Assembly (NCBI GenBank): GCA_964483985.1
Contig: CAZADS010000035.1
Coordinates: 1-8,508 of the forward strand
Source: CAZADS01 sp964483985
GTDB taxonomy: Bacteria > Pseudomonadota > Alphaproteobacteria > Thalassobaculales > Thalassobaculaceae
DNA: 8,508 nucleotides
Direction of reading: 5' to 3'
Below, piece by piece: positions 6,933-8,508 of the stretch (position 1 is its first letter; each line of letters opens with the position of its first letter). The notes beneath the pieces were generated by a model. It was not told the origin of the DNA. It did not search any database and was given only the letters and a program-made list of their open reading frames with translations. The position numbers were made by a program, and so were the translations under genes.

Positions 6933-8423
6933 ATGCGTCAGAGCCTCTTAACGGTGAAAAATTATAAGCAATTAACAAAGATTATTTTCGTTTTTTTCCT
7001 GCTCACCGCATGCCTCTCATGTACTGTGAGGCCCGGTAAGTTAGACACTGCGTCAACTTTTCAAGCAAAAATCAACCATGTCCTCCTATCCGGCTTCAAT
7101 AGCATTCACAAATTTTATTTAAGAGAACCAAAAGTTCCAACATTAGTTATCCATGGTTTGCAAGGATTAACTAATAAAACAACAAAAATCGAACTAAATT
7201 ATAAAAGCAAATTAATAACGCTCGCTAAGAATAATGTGCCGGTAACGGTTTATGTTGCGCCAGCACCTCACGATATCCGAGCTTGGAGCGACCTAGCCTC
7301 ATCCATAATAGTTGATATGCGCGCAAATTCTAATGCGATAGACGTTTTGACATCTGAAGAAATTTATAAAACAGTTTTTAATTCGGCTCTTTCGAAACTA
7401 GATAACTTTTCCAAATATTTAACTGCACACGAAGCTAAAACCAGCCGAGCTAATCGGCAAGGCTATGGGGGTATAGGAGTTTCTATCATTCAAAATCAAG
7501 AATTTTTAACGATAAGAGAGATCTATCCAGATACTCCAGCCGCCGAAAGTAATTTAAAAATAGGAGACAGATTGGTTCAAATCGACGGCAAATCTGTGCG
7601 GGGAGCAACGATACCCAATTTAATCAAAAAACTAAAAGGTCCCCCAGGAAGTTCTGTGGTTTTAAAAATTACACGAAACCAAAGGAAATTGACCATCAAT
7701 TTGCTACGCCGTGTGGTAATTCCACAAACGGTGTTTTCCCGAATCATTAAAAAATCTCTAATAATTGAAGTACGTGGATTTAATGAACAGACAACTAAGA
7801 ATTTAAACCATCAAATAAGCGATTCGCTAAAATCCCATAACACAAGTTTAGACGGCATAATTCTGGACCTTCGAAAAAACCGAGGAGGGATATTGGAACA
7901 GGCCGTTGGCGTTGCTAACCTATTTATTGATAGCGGTATAATTATTTCGACCTCCGGTCGGCACTCCGCAGCCGAGCAAAGATTTATAGCAACAGCAAGC
8001 GATAAATATATTAATCACCCCCTAATTGTCCTAATTGACCAAACTTCTGCCTCGGCCGCAGAAATTGTAGCAGCAGCTCTTCAGGATCGTGGAAAGGCAT
8101 TGATAATTGGCTCTCGTTCCTACGGTAAGGGAAGCGTCCAAAGAGTAAGAGATTTGCCAAATAAAGGAGCTTTAAACCTAACTTGGGCTAAAGTTTATGC
8201 ACCTTCTGGTTATCCTTTATCAAGGTTTGGTGTATTCCCTACAATTTGCAGCGTAAATCAAAAACAAACGCCGAAAGAAGTAATCGAAAATATAAATAAC
8301 GGAGCAATACTTGATGCAGAATTTGGGGCGCTACACGGAATTGTAGGAGACTTGAATTCATCCTCTCAATTAAATATTTGGGAGTTCGCCAAGACGGGAA
8401 TGAAGCGATCAGTTATGGGTTAG
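6933..8423 (+). CDS. S41-family C-terminal processing peptidase, predicted lipoprotein
   Basis: A 496-residue serine protease of the CtpA/Tsp family, numbered here from the ATG at 6933. A basic N-region and hydrophobic stretch (IIFVFFLL) end in a lipobox L24-T25-A26-C27, so it should be lipidated at Cys27 and act in the periplasm. A helical region with SALSKLDNFSKYLT (151-164) leads into a PDZ domain (about 177-260: YGGIGVSI, PDTPAAESNLKIGD). The catalytic core has LDLRKNRGG (311-319), TSASAAEIVAAALQD with Ser374 and Asp385, and SYGKGSVQ with Lys399. The spacing Ser-11-Asp-14-Lys equals that of E. coli Tsp S430/D441/K455, so it should be active. I chose ATG 6933 because GGGA (6923-6926) sits 6 nt before it and the signal peptide stays compact; GTG at 6900 would add 11 residues but lacks a good ribosome binding site. 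The C-terminus is short and unlike what I recall for relatives. Substrate unknown. Confidence 0.92.
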   Translation: MRQSLLTVKNYKQLTKIIFVFFLLTACLSCTVRPGKLDTASTFQAKINHVLLSGFNSIHKFYLREPKVPTLVIHGLQGLTNKTTKIELNYKSKLITLAKNNVPVTVYVAPAPHDIRAWSDLASSIIVDMRANSNAIDVLTSEEIYKTVFNSALSKLDNFSKYLTAHEAKTSRANRQGYGGIGVSIIQNQEFLTIREIYPDTPAAESNLKIGDRLVQIDGKSVRGATIPNLIKKLKGPPGSSVVLKITRNQRKLTINLLRRVVIPQTVFSRIIKKSLIIEVRGFNEQTTKNLNHQISDSLKSHNTSLDGIILDLRKNRGGILEQAVGVANLFIDSGIIISTSGRHSAAEQRFIATASDKYINHPLIVLIDQTSASAAEIVAAALQDRGKALIIGSRSYGKGSVQRVRDLPNKGALNLTWAKVYAPSGYPLSRFGVFPTICSVNQKQTPKEVIENINNGAILDAEFGALHGIVGDLNSSSQLNIWEFAKTGMKRSVMG

Positions 8424-8508
8424 ATGGATTTAGATATTTTAGTCATTGTTTGGAGCTTTATAATTTGGGGAGGTATAGGCCAGATAAAGCGTATCCGGAT
8501 CTAACAAG
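8424..8508 (+). other. Right-edge stretch with no assignable gene
   Basis: Directly after the S41 stop, ATG (8424) opens a 26-codon hydrophobic frame (MDLDILVIVWSFIIWGG...) that ends with TAA at 8502-8504 and has no ribosome binding site of its own beyond the upstream stop context; I do not call it a gene. Another plus frame (phase of 8423) is open from 8315 to the edge and includes LYNLGRYRPDKAYPDL. A purine run GGGGAGG (8467-8473) resembles a Shine-Dalgarno, but no ATG, GTG or TTG follows at usual distance. The next gene therefore begins outside the window, or the S41 protein is frame-shifted. Confidence 0.3.

Noticed and set aside
8424..8504. A 26-codon hydrophobic peptide beginning at the ATG that touches the S41 stop codon.
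   Set aside because: Too short to support, no recognisable motif and no clear ribosome binding site; the coupling-like TAG-ATG contact may be chance.
8439..8508. The end of a convergent minus-strand gene entering from the right edge (frames with stops at 8439 and 8458).
   Set aside because: Only about 15-22 codons are visible and neither carries a recognisable motif.
1..8508. A mobile element, defence locus or CRISPR array.
   Set aside because: I found no transposase, integrase, toxin-antitoxin pair, regularly spaced repeats or flanking direct repeats; all full genes are housekeeping or common metabolic families.

Overview
The window reads as chromosomal DNA of an AT-rich bacterium, most likely an alphaproteobacterium of the Rhodospirillales type. 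The basis is the gene series topA – rnr – S41 carboxy-terminal-protease-like gene, which I recall as a conserved neighbourhood in that order, and the alphaproteobacterial look of the protein motifs (for example FGLGLRRYAHFTSPIRRYSDL in RNase R). This placement is inference; there is no rRNA or other direct marker. I see no tRNA, rRNA, insertion sequence, integrase, phage gene or CRISPR array.

Left part (1-1702): a minus-strand pair made of a classical NAD-type short-chain dehydrogenase (261-1028) followed 67 bp downstream by the start of an oxaloacetate decarboxylase / PEP mutase-family enzyme that runs off the left edge (1-193). Divergent from them lies a small flavodoxin-fold protein (1241-1702). 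The 212-bp divergent gap carries an 18-bp near-palindrome that looks like a transcription factor operator, and overlapping inverted repeats in what would be the dehydrogenase leader.

Middle and right part (1703-8508): a very AT-rich 217-bp spacer precedes topA (DNA topoisomerase I). Then rnr follows (RNase R, TTG start, 46 bp after topA), and after a 122-bp gap a predicted lipoprotein of the S41 peptidase family. These three are all on the plus strand. topA relaxes negative supercoils, RNase R degrades structured RNA, and the S41 protein is a periplasmic Ser/Lys protease; their linkage is probably inherited gene order, not one pathway. The last 85 bp hold no recognisable gene start, but a second reading frame stays open to the edge.

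I find no strong evidence for an undescribed system. The observations most worth checking are the divergent operator, the unusual initiation region of topA, and the carboxy-terminal end of the S41 protein.
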